From: Syngnathus acus
Taxonomy: Eukaryota > Chordata > Actinopteri > Syngnathiformes > Syngnathidae
Direction: 5' to 3'
Length of the DNA: 64,000 bases
Assembly (NCBI RefSeq): GCF_901709675.1
Contig: NC_051100.1
Span: 12,816,286 to 12,880,285, forward strand
Each line of letters starts with the position of its first letter. The first letter of the stretch is position 1. Shown one piece after another: positions 54,322-64,000 of the stretch. The position numbers and the translations under genes were made by a program. Under the pieces are notes generated by a model. It had not been told where the DNA came from and searched no databases. It saw only the letters and a program-made list of their open reading frames with translations.

Positions 54322-54548
54322 CAGGCGTCGAGAACCTATGGCTCACGAGCCAGGTATGGCTCTTTTGGTGACGTTATTAAAAAGAATATATTAGTACACT
54401 CAAAAAATTGTTGGTCTTAATTAAAATACATGCATTTAATTGTATCTAGCCTATCGTTTTTTTTTTTTTTAATACGGCTCTCACGGGAAATTATTTGTAA
54501 AAAATGGGCATGTATTGCTCTGTCCGCCAAAAAGGTTCCCGACCCCTG
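54322..54548. mobile_element. Small hAT element, right copy
   Basis: Mirror of 4873-5101, with flanks cttcagcg (54314-54321) and ctttagcg (54549-54556). Confidence 0.85.
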
Positions 54549-54747
54549 CTTTAGCGAAACGACTCACAGCCTCGGCTCGGCAAATCGGGCTTCAATTCCC
54601 CGACACGGAGCCCATTTCTTTGTATGAAAAAATTGCTTTTGCTGGCACAGTTTTGAAAAGCAAATCAAAAAGTTCATAAGTGCCTGCTTTCTTCCACACT
54701 CACTTTTGTTGAACTTTTGCCGGACTTCTCAAAATGACGTCACAGCA

Positions 54748-54817
54748 GTTTCCATAGCGTAGTCGTCATGTTCTTCTAAGACGCAAAACACCCCCTGTTT
54801 GAGACTGGCTGGAAACA
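54748..54817 (+). pseudogene. tRNA-Val-like pseudogene, right copy
   Basis: Mirror of 4601-4673. Confidence 0.6.
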
Positions 54818-54839
54818 ACTTTTTCTAAATGTATTTGTC

Positions 54840-55390
54840 AGTGTTGTCTGCTTTGCATAGTGAGCCAGAAGCTCTGAGTCAGCAACAGCCAGGTGTGCGA
54901 CACTCCGCTACAATGCTCCCCTGACCACGTGTAGGGCGAAACCAGGCTCTAATCTGTGTTTCCTTTTTACTTTTTTTTTCCTTCAACTGTCACGCCAACT
55001 CTTTCCTTCTTGGCTTGGCCAGCTTACTGCAGACCCACTCCAGAACTGCTTCCAGTTCATCCATCCAAGAAGACATTCAGTGAGTGCAACTTATCAGGGT
55101 ACAAACTACTGGAGATTAAATTGGGGAACAGGAGTTAAATTGGTCCTTATGAACGTTAATACCGTTTCATGCCCATGTCGCTTATTTCGAGTTGCTTTTA
55201 TTGTTCATCTTGTCATTCGATGATATTCTCATTCTTTGCTATCCTTTTGCCATAGTTAGTCTTTTCTGACTTATTCATTATAATTTCCATGTAGATTTGG
55301 AGAATAATGTCCACATTATATAGCTGCACAACATAGTTTATGTTCGCGTGTGTGTGTGCGTGTGTGCATGCATGCGTGCGTGTATGTGTG
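54840..55390. other. Non-coding mirror of 3997-4580
   Basis: No gene was recognised. It contains a GT/GC-rich low-complexity tract at 55345-55390 just before the tRNA-Gln-like gene. Confidence 0.55.
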
Positions 55391-55393
55391 TCT

Positions 55394-55465
55394 ATTCCAT
55401 GGTGTAATGGTCCGCACTCTGGTCTTTGAATCCAGTGATCTGAGTTTTAAGTCTCAGTGGGACCT
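55394..55465 (+). pseudogene. tRNA-Gln(TTG)-like gene, right copy
   Basis: Mirror of 3925-3996, with the same acceptor and T-loop defects. Confidence 0.65.
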
Positions 55466-56041
55466 CAAATACAGTATTTGGTCATATAGTATTTGATAAA
55501 GTAAGTGTTTTCCGAGTTACTATGTCAATCGGTGGAACTTACTTTAGATCTTGGATGTTTTTAAAGCTAATGCTCTTCTGGATTACCGTATAATGTTTGC
55601 ATGGTGTGATTTTGAGCACTCTGAATCTAGTGTTGCGTGTTGTGCGGGATGTCCGATGTTGAGGCAGGAACAACAAAGATGTGGAGTATAGAGTTGGTTC
55701 TTTATTGGCAAGATCTTGGGTTGTTTAATGGCCGCCAATACACGAGGCACGGCAGCAGATGAAACAACAGCTTCCTTCTCCAGGTCAGCTTCTTTTATAC
55801 TGCCCGGAAAGGCGGGAACATGGCACATGACCATTTGGTACCTGAGTGTGGGGGGCGTCACCCCCCTGTGTGTGTGGGTGTGTGTGTGCCTATGTGTGTG
55901 TTGTATTAGTGTTATGTAGCAGTTATGTTTATATAAACTAAGGAAAAGAATTGCATAATATGAACATTAAAACGTTCATGAGATTGTCTAACCTAATAGA
56001 ATATGTACAGATTGCTGTTGCTCTCTCTTCACTAGCAATAC

Positions 56042-56412
56042 TGTCACGTCTCGTCCCTAGCCGTTCCACTACGTGTATGTTGTCATGATTTCTGTCTGTG
56101 TGCTCGCTCCTCCCCTCCTGTGTGCCCATGATTAGTTTGATTATTCTCACCTGCCTCTTGTTACCTGTCGTGTATAGAAGTCCTGTCTGCCCCTCACGCC
56201 CTGTCGGATCCTTGTTGTTGTCTTGATCTCTTTTTGGTTCCTGTTGTTGTCGTACTGTCTTGTTGTCGTTATGTCCTGCTGTCTTCTTGTTTTACGTCCC
56301 AGTCAGTCAAGTTATTGTTTTGTTAAGTCATGTCAGTTTGCCTTTTGAGTTCCCTTCAATAAACCCTTGTCCAAGCTGCATTTGGTCGCCCTGCTCCATC
56401 CGTTTCATGACA
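56042..56412 (+). mobile_element. Solo LTR, family A, right copy
   Basis: A 371-bp LTR starting TGTCACGTCTCGTCCC, with AATAAACCC near 56368. Mirror of 3005-3375. Confidence 0.85.
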
Positions 56413-56609
56413 GATTCAAGTTCAAGTCTTGATGGAACTTCCAATTTGTCGTCATTTACTTGAAACAAAATTTTGGAAATTCCAATTCAGTACTTTGTGT
56501 ACAGCCCTGTGAGTGTGTAAGCCCTGCCTCCACTACTTTTGTCAATTTAGTAGCCTTAGTTAGTGCATTATGCTCAGAAAAATTATGCTCCTGCTTGGGT
56601 CATTCACAG

Positions 56610-56672
56610 GGTTCCATGGTGTAATGGTCAGGAATCTGAATCCAGTGATCCGAGTTCAAGTCTCGGTTGGCC
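56610..56672 (+). pseudogene. tRNA-Gln(CTG) pseudogene, right copy
   Basis: Mirror of 2756-2817. Confidence 0.7.
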
Positions 56673-56765
56673 CTCAAATATTTTGTCATTTAGCTGGGAA
56701 AAATTTGCGAAATGGTAGCAGCTTGTGTGCTGCCCCATTAAATCGTACGCTTCCCCACACCTGAG

Positions 56766-56825
56766 GGTTCCATGAGCGCTATGGACTCTAAATCCAGTGA
56801 TCTCAGTTCAAGTCTCGATTGGACC
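56766..56825 (+). pseudogene. tRNA-Gln-like CTA copy, right copy
   Basis: Mirror of 2602-2661. Also reads CTA at the anticodon position, so the change predates duplication. Confidence 0.6.
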
Positions 56826-56933
56826 TCAAATCTTTGGTCATATACAGTTGTATGCAAATGTTTGGGCACCACTAATCAATTTCAAGATTTTCCTTTATAA
56901 ATCATTAGCTGTTCGGATCAGCAATTTCAGTTA

Positions 56934-57913
56934 CCGTAATTTTCGGACTATAAGTCGCTCCGGAGTACAAGTCGCATCAGCCATAAAATGCCCAAAAATG
57001 TGAAAAAAAACATATATAAGTCGCTCCGGAGTATAAGTCGCATTTTGGGGGGCAATTTATTCGACAAAATCCAACACCAAGAACAGTCATGAACGAGCAA
57101 CAACAGGCTAAACGATAGGTATGCTAACGTGACATAAACACAAACGAAGAGCTGAGAACGGCCCTGACGTAAAATATTATTAAGTTATTCAAAAAACTAT
57201 TACATAAATAACACGTTAATAAAACCATCTGTGTCACTCCAATTCATTAAATCCATCGATCGTCCTTTGTCAACAATGCACTTCAAAATATTCCACAGGC
57301 CCATATAACGATACATAAATTATATATCAAATAACTATTATATAAGCAATAATGTTATCAAACCATCTGTATCACTCCAAATCATTAAATCCATCGATCG
57401 TCCTTTGTCAACAATGGGTGCGCGCCACTGACGGCGCTTGCACTTCAAAATATTCCACAGGCCCATATAACGATATATAAATTAGATATCAAATAACTAT
57501 TATATAAGCAATAGTATTATCAAGCCATCTGTGCACTCTAAATCATTAAATCCATCGATCAAATTCCTCGTCCTTCGTCAACAACGCCGCGCGTGCGCCC
57601 TGACGTCAGCCTCGTCGTTATTCCACAGATCTACTATATAACTATATTGTAACAAAACAAACTTCCAGGCGTGTGGCGGCGTGGACTTGCAGCCACGGAA
57701 GTGGAAGAGAGCTCCATAAAATAGGACCGGGCGTGCGTAAAAGCCATGACCGTCACTTGAAATTCAAATTACAGTAATCCCTTGCTACATCGCGGTTCGT
57801 TTATCGCGGTTTTTGAAAAAAAAAACACATATAAGTCGCTCCTTATTATAAGTCGCCCCCCCACCCAAACTATTAAAAAAAAACGCAACTTATAGTCCGA
57901 AAATTACGGTAAA
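56934..57913. mobile_element. Complete TIR element with internal tandem repeats
   Basis: The ends are TACCGTAATTTTCGGACTAT and TAGTCCGAAAATTACGGTA. The interior has three diverged copies of an approximately 130-180 bp unit (near 57240, 57385 and 57540) with CATTAAATCCATCGATCG, CCTTTGTCAACAA and CCACAGGCCCATATAACG, then a short 118-bp-satellite piece at 57655-57750. It is the complete version of the fragments at 8880-11155, 23840-24525 and 45640-46515. No transposase is present. Confidence 0.8.
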
Positions 57914-58068
57914 TATATCATATAGCAGACAGACATAGTGATATATGAGAAGTGCAATAAAGTTTATAAGAGTTACAGATTTGTCAAGAAGAATGGTCAA
58001 ATATATTTTCAACCAGAATCCAGACTCTCATTGGAAGCTATGGGAAGTGTCTGGGGAAGTGTCTGGAG

Positions 58069-58437
58069 CAGTGGTTCTTAACCTTGTTGGAGTTACCGAA
58101 TCACAGCAGTTTCATATGCGCAATCACCGAACCGCTCTTTAGTGAAAAAAAAACGTTCCAAATTCAAGACATAGATGATTTTTACTGGCACACAAAATGA
58201 GCCGTGCATGAACACAACCTTGTTTAAAGAATAAAACCAACACAATGCATGAATTCACGACAAATGACATAAAAGCAAATCAGTGTGACTTCTGCTGTTG
58301 CCTTTGCAAGACCAGTTCAGATATGCGAATTTATAAATCAGGTGTGTTTTGACCTCCGCAGTGGAAGCTCTGCCGAACCCGTGAGACCGACTAACCGAAC
58401 CCCTAGGGTTCGACCGAACCCAGGTGAAGAACCACTG
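58069..58437. mobile_element. Non-autonomous hAT element
   Basis: A 369-bp element, CAGTGGTTCTTAACCTTG to GAAGAACCACTG. The flanks gtctggag (58061-58068) and gtctagag (58438-58445) form an 8-bp target duplication with one change. Confidence 0.85.
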
Positions 58438-58444
58438 GTCTAGA

Positions 58445-58889
58445 GGCTTTTATTTCTGCAAAAGGAGGATCTACGAAATATTCATGCCATTATTCTTTTG
58501 GTGTGCCCAAATATATGCACCTGCCTACTTTTGTTTAAATAATGATTGCACACTGTCTGCAAATCCTATAAACTTCATTTCACTTCTCAAATATCACTGT
58601 GTTTATCACTGCTGTCATCCACCGTGAATGGATTCGGACCATCTGATTGGTTCCTTGAACCCTGGTTCAGACCTGCAGGGGCTTGTTAGGATTTGGTTAG
58701 GAATTGATTCGGACTTGATTAGTACGTGTTAGGAATCGTTTTGGCTGTACCTTCAGCGCAAGGAACGAGCCACGAGGCCCATGGGAAGTTGTCATTGTCT
58801 GTAAGCTTGTGTGTATGTAAATTTGTCTTGGTCTAACGGAAGACTGTTTCGGGGGAATAAAAAACAACTCTGCAACAACTTTATTCTGC
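58445..58889. other. Stretch without a recognised feature
   Basis: No gene, RNA or repeat motif was recognised here. Confidence 0.45.
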
Positions 58890-58944
58890 TATTAACCAGA
58901 TTCAAACCGGGATTGCAGCGGCCTCAATGCTATATTATGGCCAA
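58890..58944 (-). pseudogene. tRNA-His pseudogene, third diverged copy
   Basis: The minus strand reads GCCATAATATAGCATTGAGGCC, more diverged than the arm copies. The adjoining 58960-59110 also matches 11340-11500 in the same orientation, so this is a separate older copy of the left-arm segment. Confidence 0.6.
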
Positions 58945-59493
58945 TATGCAGTTGCTTGTATAGGGTCTTTTCCCTAGGATCTTCAGCCAGGACACCCAGC
59001 CAGACCATGAAAGAATGTTGATATTAAAATGTTGGTGGAACTTTCCAATAACTACGCAGATCCGATGATCCCAAAGACTTGAGATGAGACAAAATTGGAA
59101 AGACTTTTTTGTTGACAGCATCTGTGAGTTACTTCAGCCCAAAAGTTCACATGAAGTACACATAGCTAATGTTGACCACAAAATGGCATGTGAGCTAGCT
59201 AGTGAAGGAATGGGGTTGAAATACAAAAAGTCCTGCCTAGCTACAAAAACAGATATGCTCAAACCTCACTGAATAAAGGACATAAGCAGACAAGTATATT
59301 CACAAATTAAATCAATAAAAGAAACATTTTAAACATAATTATACCTACACACCAAATCAATAAAGAAGACATAACTAGACATTTTTGATAGGGGGTAATG
59401 ACAAAGGTCTTTATAACTTTATGATCTGATATGTATTTCTGAGCACTTTGAAATAACAAATGTTTTTTGATGTATTGCCTGAATAGCTTAAAT

Positions 59494-60413
59494 CTGTGGT
59501 CCCCAACCACCGGGCCGCGGACCGGTACCGGTCCGTGGGTCACTTGGTACCGGGCCGCCAAGCCGCACAGGAAAAAAATAAAATAAATATATATATATAT
59601 ATATTGGGTTTTTTTTTCATTGACGATCAATTCATTCAGGTTAAGACGCTCGTCCCGGTCACGTGACATGTTTCCCCAGTCGAGCCCGCAAAGCTAGCAA
59701 AAATGAGTAAGAATTTATTTTGAAAAATCTAAAAAATTTGGCGAATCTCTCCCAATTACATCTGTCGGTGCATCTGAAAAATAAGGACTCTTGACACAGG
59801 GCGCTCGTCTCGGTCACGTGACATGTCACCACAGTCAAGCCCGCGAGGCAAGCAAAAATGAGCAAGAAACAGAGAAGTTTGGAAAGCTTCTTCGGAAAGG
59901 GAAAAACGTCCAATGAGGACACTGAAGAAGAAGAGGCTACGACTTCTAAGAAAAGGAAAGCTGCATTTAAAAGAACATTTCTGGAGTCCTACTTAAAATA
60001 TGGATTTATCGCCACAGGTGACTCTGACGCGCCAAGTGCACTCCGCATATGTGGCGAAAGGCTAGCTAACGAGGCAATGAAGCCTTCAAACCTGCTTCGG
60101 CACATGGAGACCAAGCATCCTGCATTTAAAGACAAACCTTAACCACTTCGGGTGTCATTGTCTCCGATTACGCCTAGATGGGAACGGCTCATTTCTGAGA
60201 AAAGAGCTCGGTGCTCCCACTAATTCAACGTTTTATTTTTATGTGGTTTATATTTGTTTTTATGCCAGTCGTATCATTTTATTTCATCCTATTTATATAT
60301 ATAAATATTCAAATAATAAATATATAAATATATTTATTTATATAAAGGCCGGTCCGCGAAAATATTTCTGACACGTAACCGGTCAGTGGTGCAAAAAAGG
60401 TTGGGGACCACTG
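59494..60413 (+). mobile_element. Internally deleted hAT element with datable insertion
   Basis: A 920-bp element, CTGTGGTCCCCAACCACC to GGTTGGGGACCACTG, flanked by gcttaaat at 59486-59493 and 60414-60421, an exact 8-bp duplication. The paralogous segment at 36168-36175 has the single empty site. Confidence 0.93.
59858..60142 (+). CDS. hAT transposase N-terminal fragment (ZBED5/FAM200-like)
   Basis: A 94-residue frame starting MSKKQRSLESFFGKG. It contains a BED-type finger remnant ICGERLANEAMKPSNLLRHM and ends RHMETKHPAF. The first Cys of the finger is missing (LRICGE where CxxCGE is expected). The catalytic core is deleted. The protein cannot transpose and probably cannot bind zinc normally. 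Confidence 0.75.
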   Translation: MSKKQRSLESFFGKGKTSNEDTEEEEATTSKKRKAAFKRTFLESYLKYGFIATGDSDAPSALRICGERLANEAMKPSNLLRHMETKHPAFKDKP

Positions 60414-60420
60414 GCTTAAA

Positions 60421-61040
60421 TGACCCTTAAGTAACTGTTTAATGCATGCCTGATGATTTTCTAAATCATGGACACTGCCAAAGTCGTCTAAAAATGTTCA
60501 GTACTTGATTATATCTTATGTTTTGACTAATGCTAGACGCCAGTTTTCGATTACTACTGAACGTTCTGGACAGAGGGAAATATTTTGCCTAACAAAGAAA
60601 AGATATGGTTGGAAGCATGATTAAACTAAGGATATGATGACGTAAGCAAGTACATGGAGTATCAAAAGAACAAACAAACAAAAACATGGTAAGTGGCGAG
60701 TACAAACTTTGCATAGTCAGGGAACATTAGTAAATTGATGATGTCACAGCCAAAAGCTCACATAATTCCGTACAAAATGACAAAATTGAAAGAATGATGA
60801 ATGGGCGGTGTGCGACAGTGGGCGAAGTGGATGTATGTGCAAGAATGGTTTACAGGAAGGACACTTGGAGATAAAAACCGGTAGAGGTGCCAGAGGGAGA
60901 CAGCCAAGAACCCGTCCAAAGATGATCGTCAAGGCTGAAAGACGGAAAGGAAAACAACAGCCCCCACGCACATCGAATCGCCCATAATCAGCACCCAACC
61001 CCACGGAACGAGCTCTCACCGAACCAGCAGCCCCTCCCAT
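60421..61040. repeat. Segment duplicated from or with 36175-36800
   Basis: It matches 36175-36800 in direct orientation, including CATGGAGTATCAAAAGAACA. The copy at 36500-36800 is slightly longer owing to an indel near 60885. The copies diverge after AATCAAA at 61045. Confidence 0.8.
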
Positions 61041-61352
61041 GGAATCAAACTGTTAGAATAATTAGGAACTGGAGGTCTCATATCTTCGCTCAAGCCAACA
61101 TATCTGTCTAGCTCTAGGGAGTTCTTATACTCCCTTCCTTTTCTTATCTATGAGAGGCCCTCACTCGTTACGAACAGAACACCTTTGTTCTTTGTTTAGT
61201 TCAAGAGAAGTTCTTTCTCTTTTATACCTTGTAGGTTCTATTCATAAATTGTTGTTGACCGGGACAGTTTTTAAGTTATCCCATATTTACTCAATGTTTG
61301 TTTAAGTAGACCATGCCAGTTATCTCACATCTACTTAACGTTTGTTGGAGTG
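61041..61352. mobile_element. Possible LTR-like block of unknown class
   Basis: It begins TGTTAGAATAATTAGG right where the paralogy with 36800 ends and contains a short repeat (TTAAGTAGACCATGCC and TCTACTTAACGTTTG region). Its end merges with the L2 tail. A solo LTR is possible but no matching end or target duplication was found. Confidence 0.3.
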
Positions 61353-62171
61353 TATGAATAGAATAGAATAGATCTTTATTTGTCATTGTCACATGTACAA
61401 CGAAATTTAAAAAGTGCCAACCGATCCGCGCATGCGATAAAAAATAAATAGAATAAATAGAATAAAAAGATTAAAAAAAATAAAAAATCTGCTAGTCCTC
61501 GACCTAATTAATCTGTAGCGTCTGCCTGATGGCAACAGTTCAAAAAGGGAATGGCCAGGGTGGGAAGTGTCCTTCAGAATGTTCTGTGTTTTTTTGAGAC
61601 AGCGGGTTCTGTGTAGGTCTTCCAGTGTAGGGAGAGGGCAGCCAATGATCTTCTGTGCTGTGTTGATGACCCCTTGGAGCTTTTTCCTCTGAGCAGCAGT
61701 GCAGCTGGAGTACCAAACACATATACAGTACGTTAAAGTGCTTTCTATGGAGCAGCGATAGAAGGACACCAGCAGTCTCTGTGTAATGCTGTGCCTCCTC
61801 AGCACCCTTAAAAAGTAGAGTCTCTGCTGGGCCTTTTTAAGCAGCTCAGAGGTGTTCACGCCCCAGGTGAAGTCCTCCTCGATGTGGACTCCCAGGTAGC
61901 GGAAGGAGGACACCCTCTTCACACAGACCCCGTCGATGATAAGTGGTGGAATGTCCGTTTTATTTTTCCTCCTAAAATCAATGACCAGTTCTTGGGTTTT
62001 AGCCGTGTTTAGGAGCAGATTGTTCTCTCCGCACCACTCCGATAGCTGGACCACTTCGTCCCTGTAGGCAGACTCATCCCCCTTTGAGATGAGCCCCACC
62101 ACGGTTGTGTCATCCGCAAATTTCACGATGGTGTTACTGCGGTGGGCGGGGGTGCATGCATGTGTGTAGAG

Positions 62172-63227
62172 CAGTGGTGGCCAACCCGCGGCTCGCGAGC
62201 CGCATGCGGCTCTTTGGCTAGTTTCATGCGGCTGTTTTACGTTCATATCAACATTTGTGTTTATGTTTCGTGCGTATTTGCTTCGCTTGAGTTCAATATG
62301 GTATTTTGGTCAAACGCGCATGCGCGTGAGGTGAAATCCCGCAAAGGAGGAGGGACAAACAGAGCGATTGGTTTTGCCCACTTTTTTTATGAATGGCGAC
62401 TGTGACTACGGGGGCCCATTAGGTCCAGAAAAGCTGACAAGACGCTTGCCAAAATGGCAAGGAAAAAATGCACAGCTAAACGAATATATGACGATGAACA
62501 CAGGACGTTTTTAACAGAGTTAAAGTTGTTTTTTGTTGAACGCTATGGCAAGCCATTCTGCCTGATATGTCGGACGTCATTGGCGCATTTAAAAGCTTCA
62601 AATGGTCAGCGCCACTTCAGCTCACTTCATGCCAATATCGATAAGGACTTTGCAAAAGGGACTGAATTTCGCAAGCACAAGTTTGGAGACTTTGAAAAGT
62701 CAGGCAGAAAAATAGGTACAGTTTTTCAAAAAAATTACGAAGCACTCAGAGACTGTCACTTGCATTGTTTCAACTGGCTTGGAACATTGCACGGGCTAAA
62801 AAGCCATACAATGAAGTGGAGTTCGTTAAAATATGCCTCAGTGACGTTATTGAAATCTTGTCTCCTGAAAACGACGAACTCAAACGAATGGTCTGTCCCG
62901 CCACACATAGTAAGTGAAAAAACTTATTATGTTTTTGTTTGTGGAATTTGTTGAACTGAGAGTTTGTCTGTGTGAGACAATGCACACAATGTTCATTGTT
63001 GAAAATGTGGTCTTTGGTCTGTGGTTTTAGTACTGTAGGAGTCAATTTGTCATTATCATGTTGGTGCGTGACATAATAATGTCACACAATAAATTTGGCT
63101 GAGCAGAGGGGTGTGTGTGTGTGTGTGCGTGTGTGTGTGGGGGGGGTGTTCATGTGTATGATGTGGCTCTTTGCGATGACACAGTAAAAAATGTGGCTCT
63201 TAGTCTCTGACTGGTTGGCCACCCCTG
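62172..63227 (+). mobile_element. hAT element inserted in the LINE
   Basis: It starts CAGTGGTGGCCAACC and ends GGTTGGCCACCCCTG. The exact 8-bp duplication gtgtagag is at 62164-62171 and 63228-63235. A GT-microsatellite lies at 63110-63140. Confidence 0.95.
62454..62954 (+). CDS. hAT transposase N-terminal fragment (GTF2IRD2-like)
   Basis: A 166-residue frame starting MARKKCTAKRIYDDE. It has an intact BED-like finger (CLICRTSLAH, then HFSSLH near residues 45-65). It then passes, probably through a deletion near residue 85-100, into sequence with no recognisable catalytic core. It is an internally deleted transposase. Confidence 0.75.
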   Translation: MARKKCTAKRIYDDEHRTFLTELKLFFVERYGKPFCLICRTSLAHLKASNGQRHFSSLHANIDKDFAKGTEFRKHKFGDFEKSGRKIGTVFQKNYEALRDCHLHCFNWLGTLHGLKSHTMKWSSLKYASVTLLKSCLLKTTNSNEWSVPPHIVSEKTYYVFVCGIC

Positions 63228-64000
63228 GTGTAGAGCGTGTAAAGCAGTGGGCTCAGTACGCAGCCCTGTGGGGAGCCGGTACCAAGACTGAGAGGTGTGG
63301 ATGTATGACGGCCCACTTTCACCCTCTGGCTGCGACCCGTCAGGAAGCTCTTAATCCACCTGCAAGTATTATGTGGAAGTCCCAGGCCCTCCAGTATGTC
63401 CACCAGTCTGTGGTGGAGGATGGTGTTAAAAGCAGAGCTAAAGTCCACGAAGAGCATCCGCACATAGCTCCCCGGCTGCTCCAGGTGGGACAGTGCAGCG
63501 TGGAGGGCTGTAGCTACTGCGTCCTCTGTGGATCTATTTGCCCTGTAGGCAAACTGGTGGGGGTCAAAACCTCTGAACAGGAGTGCTGTGATGTGACCCC
63601 GTACCAGCTTTTCAAAGCACTTCATGACCACCGGGGTGAGTGCGACTGGCCGGTAGTCATTGAGGCTGGTGATGTGGCGTTTCTTGGGCAGGGGGACTAT
63701 AGTGGAGGATTTTAAACAGGATGGGACGGTGGACTCGGTAAGGGACTGGTTGAAAATCTTTGTGAAGACTCCAGCCAGCTGATCTGCGCAGTCCTTCAGG
63801 ACACGCCCAGTGACGCCGTCAGGACCCGCAGCCTTCCTCGAGTTGATGGTCCGCAGCGTGCGCCTCACCTCGTGCTCCTTCACTGTGAGGGTGAAGCTGC
63901 TGCGGTCTGTGGGATGTGATGTGGCCGCTTCAGGTGGCTCGGACTCAAACCGGGCAAAGAAGGTATTGAGGACCTCTGCCAGTGAGGCGTCCCCTTCAGC

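Larger units (their letters stand above)
61407..63883 (-). pseudogene. L2-type reverse transcriptase interrupted by a hAT
   Basis: The upstream frame (63228-63883 on the LINE side) has the RT start AAGPDGVTGRVLK, LNDYRPVALTPVVMK, LFVDFSSAFNT and SPQGCVLSPLLYTLY. It breaks at the hAT. The downstream frame (up to 62163) resumes with SNTIVKFADDTTVVG, the catalytic FADD box, and ends with the SHPGHSLFELLPSGRRYR tail. The hAT therefore separates the SPQG and FADD motifs of one enzyme. The endonuclease lies beyond the window. Confidence 0.9.
61353..64000 (-). mobile_element. L2-type LINE, split by a hAT element, runs off the window
   Basis: The 3' tail (minus strand) reads CAATGACAAATAAAGATCTA then TTCTATTC repeats, typical of L2-type fish LINEs. 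Coding sequence runs from about 61480 upstream to beyond 64000. A 1056-bp hAT sits at 62172-63227. Confidence 0.9.

Noticed and set aside
1-64000. CRISPR arrays, operons, bacterial genes
   Set aside because: The sequence is vertebrate repeat DNA; no regularly spaced short repeats with unique spacers were seen.

Overview
The window is repeat-dominated vertebrate DNA, almost certainly from a teleost fish. The evidence is two copies of the teleost non-LTR element Rex3, an L2-type LINE, many hAT-type elements with 8-bp target duplications, fish-type MITEs and tRNA SINEs, vertebrate tRNA genes, and spliced exons of a vertebrate EML-family gene. I see no complete single-copy host protein gene. The only long uninterrupted reading frame of clear function is the gag-pol of an intact Ty3/Gypsy element at 48870-53519.

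Architecture. The main structure is a large imperfect inverted duplication. The left arm (about 2602-20526) reads the same as the right arm (about 37966-56826) on the opposite strand. Both arms carry, in mirror order, tRNA-Gln, tRNA-Val, tRNA-His, tRNA-Ser, initiator tRNA-Met and tRNA-Leu sequences, a truncated U2 snRNA joined to a LINE ORF1, and shared solo LTRs. Several insertions are present in one arm and absent from the other, so they can be ordered in time: the Gypsy element, a palindromic hAT MITE, an EML gene fragment and a 2.27-kb insertion. Further copies link 1-115 with 36817-36933 (inverted) and 35630-36870 with 59385-61040 (direct).

Region by region. 1-8.7 kb: tRNA-rich left arm with a minisatellite. 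8.7-15.6 kb: 118-bp satellite, LINE tail, a 5'-truncated hAT transposase and an unrecognised spliced gene remnant. 15.6-20.5 kb: SINE, internally deleted hAT, initiator tRNA-Met, tRNA-Leu, U2 plus LINE ORF1, and a non-autonomous LTR element. 20.5-37.9 kb: the spacer between the arms. It holds Rex3 copy A, a 6.96-kb TIR element (24528-31490) that contains a LINE, a solo LTR, LTR elements and a four-exon gene remnant, then a hAT element and Rex3 copy B. 38-56.8 kb: right arm. 56.8-64 kb: a TIR element, small hATs and an L2-type LINE split by a hAT.

How it works together. This looks like an old Pol III/snRNA gene cluster that was duplicated head to head and became a landing site for mobile elements. 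The best functional candidates are tRNA-Pro(AGG) at 47479, tRNA-Val(AAC) at 47835, initiator tRNA-Met at 41329 and the Gypsy element. Most other entries are remnants. Family names rest on motif recognition alone; no database search was run.
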